Source: CADEFQ01 sp035433705
Lineage (GTDB): Bacteria > Pseudomonadota > Gammaproteobacteria > Steroidobacterales > Steroidobacteraceae
Direction of reading: 5' to 3'
NCBI GenBank assembly: GCA_035433705.1
Contig: DAORVK010000006.1
Coordinates: forward strand, 32,489-96,488
DNA: 64,000 bases
Shown piece by piece: positions 16,125 to 24,907 of this stretch (position 1 is its first letter; the number at the start of each line of letters is the position of its first letter). The notes beneath the pieces were generated by a model. That model searched no databases and was not told the origin of the DNA. It saw only the letters and a program-made list of their open reading frames with translations. The position numbers and the translations under genes were made by a program.

Positions 16125-17934
16125 GACGCTCGAGAAACGCCGCGGCGGTGGTCATCCACGCGTCGCGGCTCGGCTTGCGGCGCAGGACGTGCGCCTCATC
16201 TTTCACGCCCAGATACCAGACTTCGGCGCCGTTGCCGCGGGCGCTTGCCACGAGACGCTCCGCGTCGAACACCGGGGCGATCGAGTCCTCCACGCCGTGC
16301 ACCACGAGGAGGGGCTTGCGCAGCGCGCGCGCATTCGGGATGCGGGCCCATGAAGCGACGCCCGACAGATCGAGGCCGCCGGCCACCCGGTCGCTGTACT
16401 GCGCGAGCGAGCCGAGCGCCACCAGCGCGCCCTGCGACTCGCCCATCAGCACGACCCGTGAACGATCAAGATCGCGCTGCACGCCGATCCACACCAGCAA
16501 CGAACCAATGTCACGGATCGCGTCCTCGCGGCGCGAGTCGCCGAGCAGGGCGAAGCTGCGGCCGTAACCCGCAGCGCCGCGCACATTGGGCGCAACCACG
16601 GCGTAACCCAGCACATTCACGGTGAGCTGTGTGAAGGCGTCGAAGCCGGGGCGCCCCTGCTCGTCGGGACCGCTCGCGATGCGCACGAGCACCGGATGCG
16701 GGCCTGGCGTGCGAGGCTTGTAGACCCACGCGGGCAAGGTGCGCGCGCTGCCGTTGACGCGATCCCAGGTCGGGAAGCTGATCAGCTCCGGTGTCACGAA
16801 GGCGGCCGGGTCGATCGGCCCGGGTTCACTCTGCGTCCAGCGCGTGAGCGTGTGGGTGGCCGGTTCGTAAACGTAGGCATCGGGCGGCTGCGTTGCGCTC
16901 CCGGCTGTCATGGCGAGGCGCCCGCCGGCGTGATCGAAGGCGAGATTTGCGATGCGGCCGGCGGGCAGGTCTGCGGGCGCGAGCTCGTTGCGCGCGATCT
17001 GATCGATCACCGTGAGCCGGCTGACTCCGGCGACGTTCGCGACGAATGCGAGATAGCGGCCATCCGGTGAAACCGCAAAGCTCTCGATGTCCCAGGGAAT
17101 CTCCGCGGTGAGCGGGCGTAGCGTGTTCGCGACCGGATCAAGGTACTGCAGGCGCGCGTAGTCATCCTCGAACGGCGCAATGAGATAAATGCCGCGGCCA
17201 TCCGGCGCAAAGCGCGCGGCGCGCACGCGTCCCGGCGGCGATGGCAGCGCAATCTGCGCGATGCCGCCGGTCGCCGCGTCTGCGAGCCAGAGTTCGCTCT
17301 GCTGCGGATTGGCATCATTCTCGAGGAGCAGCCGCGCGCCGTCGGGCGACCAGTCGAGCGGCCGCCAGCTCCTCTCTCCTGCGGCCACGAAAAGGCGGGC
17401 GTGAAGGTTGCCGCCCGGCTCGAAGGCGACGATATCCCGGTGCATGCCGTCGGCAGCAACACCCTGGACAGCGACGATCTTGCCGTCGGGCGACCACACC
17501 AAGGCGTCGGTGCGGACCACGGAGCCCGTCACGCGCGCTGTGCTGTGATCCGCGAAGCGCCAGACCCACAGCTGCGGCGGAGCGCCCGCGACGGTGGTCG
17601 CGAACGGCACGCCCGTCGCGCCTGGCGCGGGTGACGCGTTGGCTGCGAGCACTTCGGCACCGTAGGTTAGCTGCTCGCGCGCGCCGAGAGGCGCGGCAAC
17701 CCTGTGCAGTTGGTCGGTCTCGGCGAATCGCGTCGTCACGAGCATCGAGCCGTCGGGAAGCCAGCCGCGAAATTCCGCCGAACGCGCCTGCAGCCACGGC
17801 GCGACCCGTTCGGTGAGCGCGGCAGAGACGCCCGGGACGCCGTCGAGTATCAGGTTGCCGCGTTCTTCCCGCGCGGCCTGCGCCGGCAGGGTCGCGAGGA
17901 CGACGAGAAGCAGGGCCGGATATGATCGCCGCAT
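16111..17934 (-). CDS. S9 family prolyl oligopeptidase-like serine peptidase, secreted
   Basis: This 607-residue protein begins with a signal peptide (ALLLVVLATLPAQA), then a WD40-like beta-propeller of the TolB/DPP type (about 50-370), then an alpha/beta-hydrolase domain (about 380-605). The nucleophile is Ser500 in GESQG, with the acid in VHGVEDS and the base histidine in DEAH. The expected function is cleavage of short peptides, or acyl-peptides, in the periplasm. GESQG differs from the GGSYGG usual in S9 peptidases, so an esterase-like role cannot be excluded. The start ATG 17934 is only 6 nt from the divergent MBL gene start. Confidence 0.88.
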   Translation of the reverse strand: MRRSYPALLLVVLATLPAQAAREERGNLILDGVPGVSAALTERVAPWLQARSAEFRGWLPDGSMLVTTRFAETDQLHRVAAPLGAREQLTYGAEVLAANASPAPGATGVPFATTVAGAPPQLWVWRFADHSTARVTGSVVRTDALVWSPDGKIVAVQGVAADGMHRDIVAFEPGGNLHARLFVAAGERSWRPLDWSPDGARLLLENDANPQQSELWLADAATGGIAQIALPSPPGRVRAARFAPDGRGIYLIAPFEDDYARLQYLDPVANTLRPLTAEIPWDIESFAVSPDGRYLAFVANVAGVSRLTVIDQIARNELAPADLPAGRIANLAFDHAGGRLAMTAGSATQPPDAYVYEPATHTLTRWTQSEPGPIDPAAFVTPELISFPTWDRVNGSARTLPAWVYKPRTPGPHPVLVRIASGPDEQGRPGFDAFTQLTVNVLGYAVVAPNVRGAAGYGRSFALLGDSRREDAIRDIGSLLVWIGVQRDLDRSRVVLMGESQGALVALGSLAQYSDRVAGGLDLSGVASWARIPNARALRKPLLVVHGVEDSIAPVFDAERLVASARGNGAEVWYLGVKDEAHVLRRKPSRDAWMTTAAAFLERLSGR

Positions 17935-17940
17935 CAGGAT

Positions 17941-18894
17941 ATGGTGACACACCAGACAATAGTGCGCGGACTCGACGACATCACCGCGATCGACGCGGGC
18001 TACGTGCGGCGAGGCCTGGCGGCGATTCATGTGATCGAGCAGGGCGGGCGCGCTGCGCTCGTCGATACGGGCACCACTCATTCCGTACCGCAGGTGCTCG
18101 AGGCCCTGGCGTCGCTCGGCCACGAGCCCGGCGACGTCGACTTCGTGCTGCTGACGCACGTGCACCTCGACCACGCGGGCGGCGCCGGTGCGTTCATGCG
18201 CGCACTGCCCAACGCGACGCTCGTCGTGCATCCGCGCGGCGCCCCGCACATGATCGATCCGGCGAAACTCGTCGCGGCATCGATCGAAGTCTATGGCGAG
18301 GCGCGTTACCGCGAGCTGTATGGAGAGATCGCTCCGATCGACGCAACGCGCGTGCGCACGACGCAGGACGGCGAGCAGCTCGCGCTCGCCGGACGCGTGC
18401 TCGAGTTCTGGTTCACGCCGGGTCACGCGCTGCACCATCAGGCGATAGTCGATCACGCGTCGCGCACGATTTTCACCGGCGATACCTTCGGCCTCTCGTA
18501 CCGGGAGTTCGATACGGCGCGGGGTGCCTTCATTCTTCCGACCACGACGCCCACGCAGTTCGACCCGCAGCAGCTTGCGTCCTCGGTCGCGCGCATCGCC
18601 GCCTGGCGCCCGCGCGCGGTGCACCTGACGCACTATGCCCGTGTCGACGACGTCGCACGGCTGGCCGCCGACATGACGCTGCAGGTGCGTGCGTTTGCCG
18701 CGATGGCGGAGCACCATGCCGATGCTGCCGACCGGCGCGCGTGCATCCGGGCGGACATGCGCACGCTGCTGCGTGAGCGTAGCCTCGCGCACGGCTGCGC
18801 GATGAGCGAGGCGCAGTTCGACGCCTTGCTCGCCGATGATCTCGACCTCAACACCGACGGTCTCCTCGCCTGGCTCGGCCGCCGCGGACTATGA
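17941..18894 (+). CDS. MBL fold metallo-hydrolase
   Basis: This 317-residue protein has the metallo-beta-lactamase dizinc motif H73-V-H-L-D-H78, a downstream TPGHALHHQ histidine, the bridging aspartate in FTGDTFGL and a final LTHY histidine, so both metal sites look complete. A C-terminal helical extension of about 90 residues follows. The substrate is unknown; glyoxalase II-like thioesters or lactones are possible. A TATGAT at 17921-17926 may be its -10. It overlaps acuI within TATGATC (stop at 18892-18894), which suggests a shared transcript into acuI-prpC-prpD. Confidence 0.88.
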   Translation: MVTHQTIVRGLDDITAIDAGYVRRGLAAIHVIEQGGRAALVDTGTTHSVPQVLEALASLGHEPGDVDFVLLTHVHLDHAGGAGAFMRALPNATLVVHPRGAPHMIDPAKLVAASIEVYGEARYRELYGEIAPIDATRVRTTQDGEQLALAGRVLEFWFTPGHALHHQAIVDHASRTIFTGDTFGLSYREFDTARGAFILPTTTPTQFDPQQLASSVARIAAWRPRAVHLTHYARVDDVARLAADMTLQVRAFAAMAEHHADAADRRACIRADMRTLLRERSLAHGCAMSEAQFDALLADDLDLNTDGLLAWLGRRGL

Positions 18895-18895
18895 T
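18890..18895 (+). promoter_or_regulatory. -10-like TATGAT, 7 nt before the acuI ATG
   Basis: TATGAT ends 7 nt before ATG 18903 and there is no Shine-Dalgarno, the geometry of a leaderless transcript. It spans the MBL stop codon, so part of its A/T content is forced by TGA. Confidence 0.4.
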
Positions 18896-18902
18896 CGGGC
18901 GC

Positions 18903-19901
18903 ATGACTGCCCAGCGCCGCTTCAAGGCTTACCGGATTCACGAAGAGAATCGCAAGATCGTTGCGCGCTTCGAGAGCCTGACGCTCGACGACCTGACGGC
19001 GGGCGAAGTCGTGGTTCGCGTGACGCACTCCGGCATCAACTACAAGGACGCGCTCGCCGCGACCGGCGCGGGGCGCATCCTGCGCCGCTATCCGCTCGTC
19101 GGCGGCATCGACTTCGCGGGCATCGTCGAGTCCTCGGGCGATGCGCGGTACACGGCGGGTGACCCGGTACTCGTCACGGGTTGCGGGCTTTCGGAAACGG
19201 TCGACGGCGGCTACAGCGAGATCGCGAGAGTCAGTGGCGATGCCGTGATTCCGCTGCCGCCCGGTCTCGACGCGCTGGGCGCGATGACCATCGGTACCGC
19301 GGGATTCACGGCGGCGCTGGCGATTCATCGCATGGAGCACAACGGCCAGACACCCGCGAAGGGACCGATCGTCGTGACCGGTGCGACCGGTGGCGTCGGC
19401 AGCCTTGCGATCGACATGCTTGCGCGGCGCGGCTACGAAGTCGTCGCCGTGAGCGGCAAAGCGCAACACGCGGAGTACCTGCGTGCGCTTGGGGCCGCGA
19501 CCGTGCTCGCGCGGCAGGAGATCGATTACGGATCGAAGCCGCTCGAGGCGGAGCGCTTCGCGGGCGCGATCGACAATGTCGGCGGCGAGATGCTGACCTG
19601 GCTCACACGCACGGTGGGTTATTGGGGCAACATCGCGAGCGTCGGCCTCGCCGGCAGCCCGAAGCTTGAAACGACGGTAGTGCCTTTCATCCTGCGGGGA
19701 GTGAACCTGCTCGGCATCAATTCGTCCGCGACGCCGCGCGAACCGCGCCTCGCGGTCTGGCAGCGCATCGCCGCAGACCTCGCGCCGCGGCACCTCGATC
19801 GCATCCGCGCACGCACGATCCGCTTCGACGAACTGCCGGGCGCATTCGGCGCGCTGCTCGAGGGCGGCATGGTGGGCCGAACCGTCGTGGCGATCGGTTG
19901 A
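18903..19901 (+). CDS. acuI: YhdH/AcuI family zinc-free quinone oxidoreductase, probable acryloyl-CoA reductase
   Basis: This 332-residue medium-chain dehydrogenase has no catalytic zinc ligands. It carries the NADPH-binding motif VTGATGGVGS and the YhdH family blocks SGINYKDALAATG, YPLVGGIDFAG and SSGDARYTAGDPVL. Family members reduce acryloyl-CoA to propionyl-CoA with NADPH. The next gene, prpC, consumes propionyl-CoA, which supports that role. ATG 18903 is chosen because it fits the family N-terminus and sits 7 nt after TATGAT; ATG 18891 overlaps the upstream stop and would add four residues. Confidence 0.88.
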   Translation: MTAQRRFKAYRIHEENRKIVARFESLTLDDLTAGEVVVRVTHSGINYKDALAATGAGRILRRYPLVGGIDFAGIVESSGDARYTAGDPVLVTGCGLSETVDGGYSEIARVSGDAVIPLPPGLDALGAMTIGTAGFTAALAIHRMEHNGQTPAKGPIVVTGATGGVGSLAIDMLARRGYEVVAVSGKAQHAEYLRALGAATVLARQEIDYGSKPLEAERFAGAIDNVGGEMLTWLTRTVGYWGNIASVGLAGSPKLETTVVPFILRGVNLLGINSSATPREPRLAVWQRIAADLAPRHLDRIRARTIRFDELPGAFGALLEGGMVGRTVVAIG

Positions 19902-19916
19902 CCCGCCGGTTTCCGG

Positions 19917-19922
19917 TACACT
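19917..19922 (+). promoter_or_regulatory. -10-like TACACT, 6 nt before the prpC ATG
   Basis: TACACT ends 6 nt upstream of ATG 19929 within the 27-nt acuI-prpC spacer, and no Shine-Dalgarno is present. This predicts a leaderless prpC mRNA. A TTGACC at 19898-19903 is only 13 nt away, too close for a normal -35. Confidence 0.5.
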
Positions 19923-19928
19923 CCGCCG

Positions 19929-21074
19929 ATGCCGGCAACCGAACCGAAGCCGAAGCAGTCTGTCGCCCTGTCCGGCGTGGTGGCCGGCAATACCGCGCTC
20001 TGCGCGGTCGGGCGCGCGGGCAACGATCTCGCCTATCGCGGCTACGATATCCGCGAGATCGCAGAGGCCTGCGAATTCGAGGAAGTCGCGCACCTCCTCG
20101 TCCACGGGATGCTGCCGAATCGCGCCGAACTCGTTGCCTACAGGGAAAAGCTCAAAGGGCTTCGCAGCCTGCCCGCGGTCGTGCGCACGACGCTCGAGGC
20201 ACTGCCCGCATCGAGCCACCCGATGGACGTGCTGCGCACCGGCGTGTCCGCTCTCGGCTGCGCGATGCCCGAGAAGGACGATCACGGCACGGCCGGTGCG
20301 CGCGAGATTGCCGATCAGTTGCTCGCCTCGCTCGGCTCGATGCTCTGCTACTGGTATCACTACAGCCATTCGGGTCACCGCGTGCACGTCGAGACGCAGG
20401 ACGATTCGATCGGCGGCCATTTCCTGCACCTGCTGCACCGCAAGGCCCCGCCCGCTTCGTGGGTGCGTGCGATGCACACCTCGTTCATCCTCTATGCCGA
20501 ACACGCGTTCAATGCCTCGACCTTCACCGCGCGAATCATCGCGGGCACGGGCTCGGACATGTACTCCTGTATCACGGGGGCGATCGGCGCGCTGCGCGGC
20601 CCCAGGCACGGCGGCGCGAATGAAGTTGCTTGCGCAGTCCAGCAGCGCTACAGCTCGCCCGACGAAGCCGAGGTCGACATCCGGCGGCGCATCGCGGCAA
20701 AGGAACGGGTGACGGGTTTCGGCCACCCCATCTACACGATCGCGGATCCGCGCAATCAGGTGATCAAGGGCATTGCACGCCGGCTCGCGCAGGAGGGCGG
20801 CAACACGAAGCCATACGACATCGCCGAACGGCTCGAACGGGTGTTGTGGGACGCGAAGAACATGTTTCCGAACGTCGACTGGTTCAGCGCCGTGACCTAC
20901 ACCCTGATGCAAGTACCGCCGGCGATGTTCACGCCGCTCTTCGTGATGGCGCGCACCACCGGCTGGAGCGCGCATGTCATGGAGCAGCGCGCGGAAGGCA
21001 AGCTCATCTGGCCATCGGCAAATTATGTGGGGCCGGAGAATCAGGCGTTCGTGCCGATCGACAAGCGGCAGTGA
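19929..21074 (+). CDS. prpC: 2-methylcitrate synthase
   Basis: This 381-residue enzyme of the citrate synthase superfamily condenses propionyl-CoA with oxaloacetate to 2-methylcitrate. The N-terminus KPKQSVALSGVVAGNTALC and RGYDIREIA match PrpC rather than GltA. Catalytic regions include HxxHSGHRVHVET, LYAEHAFNASTF and the GxGHP block ERVTGFGHPIYT. The stop overlaps the prpD start as GTGA. With acuI upstream and prpD downstream it forms a propionate unit; prpB, acnD and prpF are not in the window. Confidence 0.94.
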   Translation: MPATEPKPKQSVALSGVVAGNTALCAVGRAGNDLAYRGYDIREIAEACEFEEVAHLLVHGMLPNRAELVAYREKLKGLRSLPAVVRTTLEALPASSHPMDVLRTGVSALGCAMPEKDDHGTAGAREIADQLLASLGSMLCYWYHYSHSGHRVHVETQDDSIGGHFLHLLHRKAPPASWVRAMHTSFILYAEHAFNASTFTARIIAGTGSDMYSCITGAIGALRGPRHGGANEVACAVQQRYSSPDEAEVDIRRRIAAKERVTGFGHPIYTIADPRNQVIKGIARRLAQEGGNTKPYDIAERLERVLWDAKNMFPNVDWFSAVTYTLMQVPPAMFTPLFVMARTTGWSAHVMEQRAEGKLIWPSANYVGPENQAFVPIDKRQ

Positions 21075-22504
21075 CCGCGAGGCGCCCCGTCCCCGATCAG
21101 GTGATCGTCGACATCGCGAGCTACGCGAAGGACTGCGCAATCGGTTCAAAACTGGCCTACGACACCGCCCGCTACTGCCTCATGGACACGCTCGCCTGCG
21201 GCTTCCAGGCGCTGCAATACCCGGCGTGCACGCGCATGCTGGGGCCCGTGGTACCGGGCGCCACGATGCCGGGTGGCGCCCGCGTGCCGGGCACGAGTTA
21301 CGAGCTCGATCCGGTGCAGGCCGCATTCAACATCGGCACGATGATCCGCTGGCTCGATTTCAACGACACCTGGCTTGCGGCCGAGTGGGGCCACCCGTCG
21401 GACAATCTGGGCGGCATCCTCGCGGTCGCGGACTATCTTTCGCGCGTGGGCGTCATGGAGGGCCGCAAGCCGCTCACGGTGCGTGACGTGCTGACGGGCA
21501 TGGTGAAGGCCTACGAGGTGCAGGGCATCCTCGCACTCGGGAACAGCTTCAACCGCGTCGGCCTCGACCATGTGCTGCTCGTCCGAGTCGCCTCGACTGC
21601 AGTCGTGACCGCGATGCTCGGCGGCACGCACGAACAGGTCATGAACGCGGTGAGCCATGCGTGGATCGACGGCGGGACGCTGCGTACCTTTCGGCACGCA
21701 CCCAATGCGGGTTCGCGCAAGAGCTGGGCGGCGGGCGATGCGACCAGCCGCGCGGTGCGCCTTGCCTTCATCGCGCTCGGCGGCGAGCCGGGCTATCCGT
21801 CGGCGCTGTCGGCGAAAACCTGGGGCTTCGAGGAGGTGCTGTTCAGGGGCAAGCCCGTCACGATCGCGCAGCCGCTGGGCAGCCATGTGATGGAGAACGT
21901 GCTCTTCAAGATCAGCTTCCCCGCCGAGTTCCACGCGCAGACTGCGGTCGAGTGCGCGCTGCAGCTGCACCACCAGGTGAAGGCGAAGCTCGATGCGATC
22001 GGGCAGATCGTGATCGAGACGCAGGAACCGGGCATGCGCATCATCGACAAGTCCGGGCCACTCGCGAACCCGGCCGACCGCGATCACTGCATCCAGTACA
22101 TGGTGACGATCTCGCTGCTCCACGGCCGCCTGAGCGCGGCTGACTACGAGGACGCGGTCGCGAACGATCCGCGCGTCGACGCGCTGCGCGCGAAGATGCA
22201 GGTGGTGGAGAACGAAACTTTCACAAAGGAGTACTACGAGCGCGACAAGCGCTCCATCGGCAATGCCGTGCAAGTGTTTTTCACGGACGGTACGTCGACG
22301 CCGCGAGTCGCGATCGACTGCCCGATCGGGCACCGCAAGCGCCGCCAGGAGGGCCTGCCGCTGCTCGTGAAGAAGTTCGAATCGTCCGTGGCGGCGCACT
22401 TTTCGGCGAAGCAGGCCGCGGCGATCACGACACTGTTCGCTGACGCAACGAAGCTCGACGCGATGCCCGTGCATGACTTCGTCGCGGCGATGGTCAGGAA
22501 CTGA
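21071..22504 (+). CDS. prpD: 2-methylcitrate dehydratase
   Basis: This 477-residue MmgE/PrpD-family enzyme dehydrates 2-methylcitrate to 2-methyl-cis-aconitate. Family blocks include DTLACGFQAL, RWLDFNDTWLAAEWGHPSDNLGGILA near residues 95-120, SRKSWAAGDATSRAV and GSHVMENVLFKISFPAEFHAQTA. GTG 21071 is the start, as it overlaps the prpC stop by 4 nt and gives the expected length (family about 480). Translational coupling with prpC is likely. The isocitrate-lyase-like PrpB step must be encoded elsewhere. Confidence 0.94.
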   Translation: MTARRPVPDQVIVDIASYAKDCAIGSKLAYDTARYCLMDTLACGFQALQYPACTRMLGPVVPGATMPGGARVPGTSYELDPVQAAFNIGTMIRWLDFNDTWLAAEWGHPSDNLGGILAVADYLSRVGVMEGRKPLTVRDVLTGMVKAYEVQGILALGNSFNRVGLDHVLLVRVASTAVVTAMLGGTHEQVMNAVSHAWIDGGTLRTFRHAPNAGSRKSWAAGDATSRAVRLAFIALGGEPGYPSALSAKTWGFEEVLFRGKPVTIAQPLGSHVMENVLFKISFPAEFHAQTAVECALQLHHQVKAKLDAIGQIVIETQEPGMRIIDKSGPLANPADRDHCIQYMVTISLLHGRLSAADYEDAVANDPRVDALRAKMQVVENETFTKEYYERDKRSIGNAVQVFFTDGTSTPRVAIDCPIGHRKRRQEGLPLLVKKFESSVAAHFSAKQAAAITTLFADATKLDAMPVHDFVAAMVRN

Positions 22505-22521
22505 AGGCCGGGACCTGAAGC

Positions 22522-23208
22522 GTGGGCAGCGAGGCGGACAACGGGGAGCGCGCGCGACTCATCGGGGGCGCCGCTGCCCTGGGCGTGCCGCTCGGGGAGC
22601 CGCAGGCGCTGCTGCTGCTGCGCCTCCTCGCTGAGCTCGCGCACTGGAACAAGGCCTACAACCTCACTTCGATCGATGATCGGGAAGGGATGCTGACGCA
22701 TCACCTGCTCGACAGCCTCTCGGTCGCCCCGCATGTCGCCGGTGAAACGGTAGCGGATGTCGGCACAGGCGCCGGCTTCCCGGGGTTGCCGCTTGCGATC
22801 ATCGATCCGGGGCGGCGCTACACGCTGATCGATTCGAACAACAAGAAGATCCGCTTCGTCGCGCACGTGGCGCGCTCGCTCGGGCTCGGCAATGTCGAGC
22901 CGGTGCACGCGCGGGTCGAGGACCTCGCGCCCGCGACGGCGTTCGATACGGTCGTCACGCGCGCCTTCGCGCCCTTGCCGCGCCTCCTTGCGCTGGTGCG
23001 CCCGCTGTGCGGGCCGCAAACCCGGGTGCTTGCGATGAAGAGTGCGCGCCTGGACGAGGAACTGCGTGGCCTCGATCCAGCCTGGCGGCTCGATGCGACT
23101 GTCGCGCTGCAGGTGCCGGGGATGGATGCGAGCCGTGCACTGGCCGTTCTGCGGCTCGCCGGGGAGGGCAGCGGCCGCCGCCGCGAGCCGCTACACTCGC
23201 CCGGATGA
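22522..23208 (+). CDS. rsmG: 16S rRNA (guanine-527-N7)-methyltransferase
   Basis: This 228-residue SAM-dependent methyltransferase modifies G527 of 16S rRNA. Visible features are the N-terminal WNKAYNLTSIDDREGMLTHHLLDSLSV block, motif I VADVGTGAGFPGLPLAI, and LIDSNNKKIRF in the SAM-binding half. The start is GTG 22522, 17 nt after prpD. In many gammaproteobacteria mnmG precedes rsmG; here prpD does, which marks a rearrangement on that side. The stop overlaps parA as ATGA. Confidence 0.94.
   Translation: MGSEADNGERARLIGGAAALGVPLGEPQALLLLRLLAELAHWNKAYNLTSIDDREGMLTHHLLDSLSVAPHVAGETVADVGTGAGFPGLPLAIIDPGRRYTLIDSNNKKIRFVAHVARSLGLGNVEPVHARVEDLAPATAFDTVVTRAFAPLPRLLALVRPLCGPQTRVLAMKSARLDEELRGLDPAWRLDATVALQVPGMDASRALAVLRLAGEGSGRRREPLHSPG
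23192..23197 (+). promoter_or_regulatory. -10-like TACACT, 7 nt before the parA ATG
   Basis: TACACT lies inside the last codons of rsmG and ends 7 nt before ATG 23205; no Shine-Dalgarno is visible. It could give parA its own leaderless transcript in addition to readthrough from rsmG. Confidence 0.45.
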
Positions 23209-24008
23209 AGCGCGTCATCGCGATCGCGAACCAGAAGGGCGGTGTCGGCAAGACCACGACGGCCGTGAATCTCGCGGCGTCGCTCGCCGCAACGAAGCGT
23301 CGCGTGCTGCTGATCGACCTCGACCCGCAGGGTAACGCCACCATGGGTTGCGGCGTCGAGAAGTCGCAGGTCACACGCGGCACTTGCGAGGTGATGCTCG
23401 GCGAGTGCGACATCGGGAGCGCTATCGTGGCCGTGGAGCCCGCCGGCATGTGGCTGCTGCCCGCGAATCAGGATCTCACCTCGGTCGAGGTGCGTCTCCT
23501 CACGATGATCACGGGTCGCGAACTGAAACTGCGCCAGGCCCTGCGCCCGGTGCGTGAGCAGTACGACCAGATCCTGATCGACTGCCCGCCCGCGCTCAAC
23601 ATGCTCACCGTGAATGCGCTCGTCGCGGCCGACAGTGTGCTGATTCCGATGCAGTGCGAGTACTACGCGCTCGAGGGGCTGTCGGCGCTCGTGTCGACGA
23701 TCGAGCAGATTCGCGCGGCGGTGAACCCCGATCTCGAGGTCGAAGGGATCCTGCGCACCATGTTCGACCCCCGCAACAATCTCGCCAATGAAGTCAGCGC
23801 GCAGCTGATCGAACATTTCGGCGACAAGGTGTTCCGGACCGTGGTGCCGCGCAACGTGCGGCTCGCGGAAGCGCCGTCCTTCGGCCGGCCCGCGATGTTC
23901 CACGACAGGGAGTCGCGCGGCGCGCTCGCTTATCTCGCGCTCGCCGGCGAAATGCTGCGCCGGGAGGACGGGCTGCGGGCTCCCGAACAGCTATCATCCG
24001 CGTCATGA
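23205..24008 (+). CDS. parA: chromosome partitioning ATPase ParA (Soj)
   Basis: This 267-residue deviant Walker-A ATPase moves the ParB-parS complex during chromosome segregation. The motif K11GGVGKTTTAVNLAA has the signature second lysine, followed by VLLIDLDPQGNAT (Walker A') and DQILIDCPPALNMLT (Walker B). The size and the lack of an N-terminal DNA-binding extension indicate a chromosomal (type Ib) ParA. ATG 23205 overlaps the rsmG stop, and the gene's own stop overlaps parB as ATGA. The order rsmG-parA-parB-atp is typical of the origin-proximal region. Confidence 0.96.
   Translation: MKRVIAIANQKGGVGKTTTAVNLAASLAATKRRVLLIDLDPQGNATMGCGVEKSQVTRGTCEVMLGECDIGSAIVAVEPAGMWLLPANQDLTSVEVRLLTMITGRELKLRQALRPVREQYDQILIDCPPALNMLTVNALVAADSVLIPMQCEYYALEGLSALVSTIEQIRAAVNPDLEVEGILRTMFDPRNNLANEVSAQLIEHFGDKVFRTVVPRNVRLAEAPSFGRPAMFHDRESRGALAYLALAGEMLRREDGLRAPEQLSSAS
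23992..23997 (+). promoter_or_regulatory. -10-like TATCAT, 7 nt before the parB ATG
   Basis: TATCAT lies in the last codons of parA and ends 7 nt before ATG 24005, with no Shine-Dalgarno. This is the same geometry as at parA and rimO and predicts a separate leaderless parB mRNA. Confidence 0.45.
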
Positions 24009-24904
24009 CCCAGAAGAAGGCAACCCTTGGCCGCGGGCTCGCTGACCTGCTGGGTCAGGCGGCGCAGCGCGCCCATGCGGTCTCGGCCCCTTCGGGCGAG
24101 CCCCGCGTGGGTGAGGAACTCGCGAAACTGCCGCTCGACCTGCTGCAGCGGGGGCGCTTTCAGCCACGCACCGACATGCGGCCGGAATCCCTGCAGGAGC
24201 TCGCCGATTCGATCAAGGCGCAGGGAATCGTGCAGCCGATCGTGGTGCGCCCGCTCGCGGGCACTGGCGACGGCGCAGCCCAGCGTTACGAGATCATCGC
24301 GGGCGAGCGCCGCTGGCGGGCCGCGCAACTGGCCGGCCTCGCCGAAATTCCCGCCGTCGTTCGCCACGTGCCCGACGAGGCGGCGATCGCGATGGCGCTC
24401 ATCGAGAACATCCAGCGCGAGAACCTCAATCCGCTCGAAGAGGCGCGCGCGCTCGAGCGGCTGATTGCAGAATTTGGCGTCACGCACCAGCAGGCCGCCG
24501 ACGCCGTGGGCCGTTCACGCGCCGCCGTCAGCAACCTCCTTCGTCTGCTCGAGCTCGCACCGGAAGTGACCGGACTGGTGGAGCAGCGTGCACTCGAGAT
24601 GGGTCACGCGCGCGCGCTGCTCGGTCTCTCGCAACGTCGCCAACAGGTCGAAGTCGCCGCGCTGGTCGCACGCAAAGGACTCTCGGTGCGCGAGACCGAA
24701 GCGCTCGTGCGGCGTCTTGTGACGCCACACCATTCTCCCGGGACACCGGCGCAGGACCCGAACGTCACAAACCTCGAAAGCGAGTTGTCGGCGAAGCTGG
24801 GCGCGAAAGTCGCAATCCAGCACGGCGCGGGCGGCAAGGGCAAGCTCGTCGTCAGCTACAACAGTCTCGATGAGCTCGACGGCATCCTGGCCCACATCAG
24901 CTAG
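24005..24904 (+). CDS. parB: chromosome partitioning protein ParB
   Basis: This 299-residue parS-binding CTP-dependent clamp protein has a short basic N-terminus (KKATLGRGLADLLGQ) of the type that stimulates ParA. The ParB/Srx domain follows with the CTP-binding GERRWRAA motif and the ENIQRENLNPLEEA box. Next come a helix-turn-helix (VTHQQAADAVGRSRAAVSNLLRLL) and a C-terminal dimerisation domain. No canonical parS palindrome was found in the window. The stop lies 3 nt before a 34-bp inverted repeat. Confidence 0.95.
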   Translation: MTQKKATLGRGLADLLGQAAQRAHAVSAPSGEPRVGEELAKLPLDLLQRGRFQPRTDMRPESLQELADSIKAQGIVQPIVVRPLAGTGDGAAQRYEIIAGERRWRAAQLAGLAEIPAVVRHVPDEAAIAMALIENIQRENLNPLEEARALERLIAEFGVTHQQAADAVGRSRAAVSNLLRLLELAPEVTGLVEQRALEMGHARALLGLSQRRQQVEVAALVARKGLSVRETEALVRRLVTPHHSPGTPAQDPNVTNLESELSAKLGAKVAIQHGAGGKGKLVVSYNSLDELDGILAHIS

Positions 24905-24907
24905 GCG

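Noticed and set aside
19898..19922. TTGACC/TACACT as a full sigma-70 promoter for prpC
   Set aside because: The spacer is only 13 nt, too short for a functional pair. The -10 alone is kept as part of the leaderless pattern.
18633..21149. An 838-codon reverse-strand open frame
   Set aside because: It lies opposite acuI and prpC, which have strong homology, and shows no family motif.
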